DNA of 16,766 nt from Deltaproteobacteria bacterium (lineage in GTDB: Bacteria > Myxococcota_A > UBA9160 > PR03): assembly GCA_018262315.1 (NCBI GenBank), contig JAGSPS010000090.1:1-16766 (forward strand). Reading direction: 5' to 3'. This document shows positions 14,341 through 16,766 of this stretch, piece by piece (the first letter of the stretch is position 1; the number at the start of each line of letters is the position of its first letter). The notes under the pieces were generated by a model that was not told the DNA's origin, ran no database searches, and was given only the letters and a program-made list of their open reading frames with translations. Made by a program: the position numbers and the translations under genes.

Positions 14341-16449
14341 GTGACGTGGCGCATCGAGCCGGGCAGCGAGACGCCGCTCGGCGCGACCTGGGACGGCGCC
14401 GGCGTCTCGTTCGCGCTCTTCTCCGAGCACGCGACCGCCGTCGAGTTGTGCCTCTTCGACGCGCCCGACGCCGCAACCGAGTCTGCGCGCATCGCGCTGC
14501 CCGAGCGCAGCGGCGACGTCTTCCATGGTCGCGTTCCGGAGCTGCGTCCGGGGCAGCTCTACGGCTATCGCGTGCACGGCCCGTTCGCGCCACGCGAGGG
14601 GCATCGCTTCAATCCGAAAAAGCTTCTGGTCGATCCCTACGCGCGTGCGATCGCCGGCACGCTGCGCTTCGACGCGGCGCTGCGGGGCCACGACCCGCTG
14701 CAAGCGGAGCTGCCCGACGTGCGCGATTCGGCGCCGTTCATGCCGAAGTGCGTCGTCGTCGACCCGCGCTTCGACTGGGGCGACGACCGTCCGCCGCGCA
14801 CGCCGTGGAGTCGAAGCGTCCTCTACGAGTGTCATGTGAAGGGCATGACGAAGCGGCATCCGGAGCTCGCGGAGGCGCAGCGCGGTCGCTATCTCGGGCT
14901 CGCGGCCGAGCCGGTCGTGTTGCACTTGCAGCGGCTCGGTGTGACGGCGCTCTCGCTGATGCCGATCCACCATTCGAGCATCGACGCGCATCTCGCGGCG
15001 CTCGGATTCCCCAACTACTGGGGTTACAACACGCTCGGCTTCTTCGCGCCGGATGCGCGCTTCGCGTCGGGCGACGCGGGCGCGCAGGTGATCGAGTGCA
15101 AGCAGATGGTGAAGGCGCTGCACCGCGCCGGCATCGAAGTGATCCTCGACGTCGTCTACAACCACACGCCGGAAGGCGGTCCGCTCGGGCCGACGCTCTC
15201 GCTGCGCGGGATCGACAACGGGTCGTACTATCGGCTGCCCCTCGAAGACCCGGCCGAGTACCTCGACTACACCGGTTGCGGGAACACGCTGAACACGCGC
15301 CACCCGCGCGTCCTGCAGCTGGTGCTCGACTCGTTGCGTAGCTGGGTGACCGAGTATCACGTCGACGGTTTCCGCTTCGACCTGGCGCCCGTGCTCGCGC
15401 GCGATCCGGTCGCGTTCCAGCGCAGCGCCCGCTTCTTCGAAATCGTGCGGCAGGACCCCGTGCTCTCGCAGCTCAAGCTGATCGCGGAGCCGTGGGACCT
15501 GGGGCCCGACGGCTATCTGCAAGGCGGCTTTCCGCGCGGCTTCGCCGAGTGGAACGGCCGTTACCGCGACGCCATGCGGCGTTTCTGGCGCGGCGACGCC
15601 GGGCAGCTCGCCGAAGCCGCGACGCGCCTCGCCGGCTCGAGCGACCTGTTCGCGCTCTCCGGCCGCACGCCGCAGGCGAGCATCAACTACGTCGTGTGCC
15701 ACGACGGCATGACGCTCGCGGATCTCGTCAGCTACGCGCAGAAACACAACCTCGCGAACGGCGAGGAGGGTCGCGACGGCCCGCGCGACGACTCACACAA
15801 CTGGGGGGAGGAGGGTCCTTCGCGCTTGCTGCGCGTTTGCAAGAAGCGCGCTCGTGCGCGGCGCAACCTGATCGCGACGCTCGCCTTCTCGCAAGGCGTC
15901 CCGATGCTCTCTCACGGCGACGAGCTGGGCCGCACCCAGCTCGGCAACAGCAACGGCTACTGCCAGGACAACGAACTCACCTGGGTGGACTGGAATCTCG
16001 ACCGCGAGGGACGCGCGTACCTCGACTTCGTTCGCAGGGTCTTTGCGCTGCGCCGCGACAACGCGGTATTCCGCCGCCGCCGCTTCTTTCGCGGCGAGTC
16101 GGTCGATCCCTCGGGTACCGGCGATGTGACCTGGCTGCGGCCCGACGGCTCGGTCACCACGCTCGCGCACTGGGAGAATCCGGATCGCAAGAGCGTCGCG
16201 ATGTTGATTCCCCGAGAGGCAGCCGACGCGCGGGACGAGACGGGTTGCGAGCAGTTCGCCGAGACGGTGCTGCTGATCCTGAACGGGCACGCGCACAAGC
16301 GCGTCTATGCGCTCCCCGATCTGGGGCGCCCGGGGAGCTGGCACGAGGTCGTCAATACCGCCTGCGCAACGCAGCGCCGGATCGACGACGGCCGGCTGGG
16401 TGTGGCGCCGTGGTCGCTCGTGCTGCTCGGCTTCCGGGAACAGCAGTGA
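14341..16449 (+). CDS. glgX: Glycogen debranching enzyme (GH13 isoamylase type)
   Basis: Hydrolyses alpha-1,6 branches of glycogen or limit dextrin. 702 residues, as usual for GlgX/TreX. An N-terminal CBM48-like domain (GATWDGAGVSFALFSEHA, GQLYGYRVHGPF) precedes the GH13 barrel. The four conserved regions are DVVYNH (270-275), GFRFDL with nucleophile Asp347, AEPWD with acid/base Glu383, and CHDG with His454-Asp455. FPNYWGYNTLGFFAPDARF and GNSNGYCQDNELTWVDW are family signatures. Met replaces the usual Phe in HDGFTL and Ser-His replaces Leu-Ala/Gly in MLLAGDE. All catalytic residues are present. The GTG start follows the glgA stop by 3 bases, with an AGAGGA ribosome site inside the end of glgA; the stop overlaps the next start as GTGA, indicating translational coupling. 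Confidence 0.96.
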   Translation: MTWRIEPGSETPLGATWDGAGVSFALFSEHATAVELCLFDAPDAATESARIALPERSGDVFHGRVPELRPGQLYGYRVHGPFAPREGHRFNPKKLLVDPYARAIAGTLRFDAALRGHDPLQAELPDVRDSAPFMPKCVVVDPRFDWGDDRPPRTPWSRSVLYECHVKGMTKRHPELAEAQRGRYLGLAAEPVVLHLQRLGVTALSLMPIHHSSIDAHLAALGFPNYWGYNTLGFFAPDARFASGDAGAQVIECKQMVKALHRAGIEVILDVVYNHTPEGGPLGPTLSLRGIDNGSYYRLPLEDPAEYLDYTGCGNTLNTRHPRVLQLVLDSLRSWVTEYHVDGFRFDLAPVLARDPVAFQRSARFFEIVRQDPVLSQLKLIAEPWDLGPDGYLQGGFPRGFAEWNGRYRDAMRRFWRGDAGQLAEAATRLAGSSDLFALSGRTPQASINYVVCHDGMTLADLVSYAQKHNLANGEEGRDGPRDDSHNWGEEGPSRLLRVCKKRARARRNLIATLAFSQGVPMLSHGDELGRTQLGNSNGYCQDNELTWVDWNLDREGRAYLDFVRRVFALRRDNAVFRRRRFFRGESVDPSGTGDVTWLRPDGSVTTLAHWENPDRKSVAMLIPREAADARDETGCEQFAETVLLILNGHAHKRVYALPDLGRPGSWHEVVNTACATQRRIDDGRLGVAPWSLVLLGFREQQ

Positions 16450-16766
16450 GTGTCGAGCGACCGAAGCTCGCCGCACTCGCCGAGCGCCTGGGGATCGCAT
16501 CGTCCTACTGGGACCTCGTCGGCAACGCGCGAACCACGCAAGACGCGACGCGCGAGGCGCTGGTCGCCGCGATGGGATTCGACGCTTCGGATGAAGCCGC
16601 CGCCGCGCGCGCTCTCGACGAACTCGCGCGCACCGAGAACTCGCTCGTCGAGCCCGTCCTCGTGTGGCGCGAATTCGAAGACGCCGTGCCCTCGCTGCCG
16701 TTGCGGCTCGAAGCGTCGTCGGGTGCGCTCGACTTCGAACTCGAGTTGCGCACCGAGAACGGCTCG
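16446..16766 (+). CDS. malQ: 4-alpha-glucanotransferase (amylomaltase), 5' part only
   Basis: The first 107 codons are visible and the gene runs off the right edge. Starting at the GTG that overlaps the glgX stop (GTGA), the protein reads KLAALAERLGIASSYWDLVGN, then TQDATREALVAAMGFD, VLVWREFEDAVPSLPLRLEA and a beta-rich stretch. This matches the N-terminal accessory domain of long MalQ proteins (L...AGI...YWDI.GN followed by LLAAMG). The GH77 barrel and catalytic residues lie outside the window. The enzyme would transfer maltodextrin segments released by glycogen breakdown, fitting its place after glgX. A maltooligosyl-trehalose enzyme is less likely from this N-terminus. Confidence 0.8.
   Translation, partial: MSVERPKLAALAERLGIASSYWDLVGNARTTQDATREALVAAMGFDASDEAAAARALDELARTENSLVEPVLVWREFEDAVPSLPLRLEASSGALDFELELRTENGS

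Overview
This is a high-GC Gram-negative window. A classical sucA, a WS/DGAT wax/TAG synthase, HSL-type hydrolase and P450 genes, a Hanks-type kinase fused to TPRs behind a signal peptide, and a glycogen operon together suggest a deltaproteobacterial-type lineage (Myxococcota or Binatota-like). That placement is inference; no rRNA or phylogenetic marker was available to settle it. All coding features are on the + strand except one rhodanese remnant on the - strand.

Layout. 1-864 is an HSL-family alpha/beta hydrolase whose true start may lie outside the window. 860-937 is a 21-nt-arm inverted repeat that supplies the hydrolase stop codon. 977-1924 is a cytochrome P450 with an in-frame internal loss. 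1932-2236 (-) is a rhodanese pseudogene with an out-of-frame internal loss. 2275-2610 is a small cupin. 2683-7077 is a very large protein: signal peptide, periplasmic TPRs, one membrane span, cytoplasmic beta-type region, a second TPR-like array and a C-terminal Ser/Thr kinase. Its kinase domain is cut after the DFG segment by a frame-shifting loss; the original C-terminus is still readable in the next frame and ends at 7009. 7167-9944 is sucA (2-oxoglutarate dehydrogenase E1), apparently intact and without sucB beside it. 10075-11487 is a WS/DGAT acyltransferase. 11488-11550 is a second copy of the 63-bp inverted-repeat element. 11621-16766 is a tight glycogen operon: glgC, glgA, glgX and the beginning of malQ, with junctions that overlap or are only 3 to 23 bases long.

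How the genes work together. GlgC makes ADP-glucose, GlgA polymerises it, GlgX debranches and MalQ rearranges the released maltodextrins, so the right end is a carbon-storage unit. The acyltransferase next to it makes neutral lipid stores. The left half is a mixed set of oxidoreductive and hydrolytic genes plus a signalling protein.

The main surprises are: (1) three genes within 6 kb (P450, rhodanese, kinase) each lack a block from the middle of a conserved domain, while the right 9.6 kb looks intact; (2) a repeated 63-bp element built as 21-nt arm, 21-nt loop, 21-nt arm, found directly after two stop codons; (3) the inverted topology of the kinase protein, with a FliA-like promoter placed so close that the mRNA would be nearly leaderless. 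No tRNA, rRNA, CRISPR array or transposase gene was seen, and no stretch over 300 bases lacks a gene.
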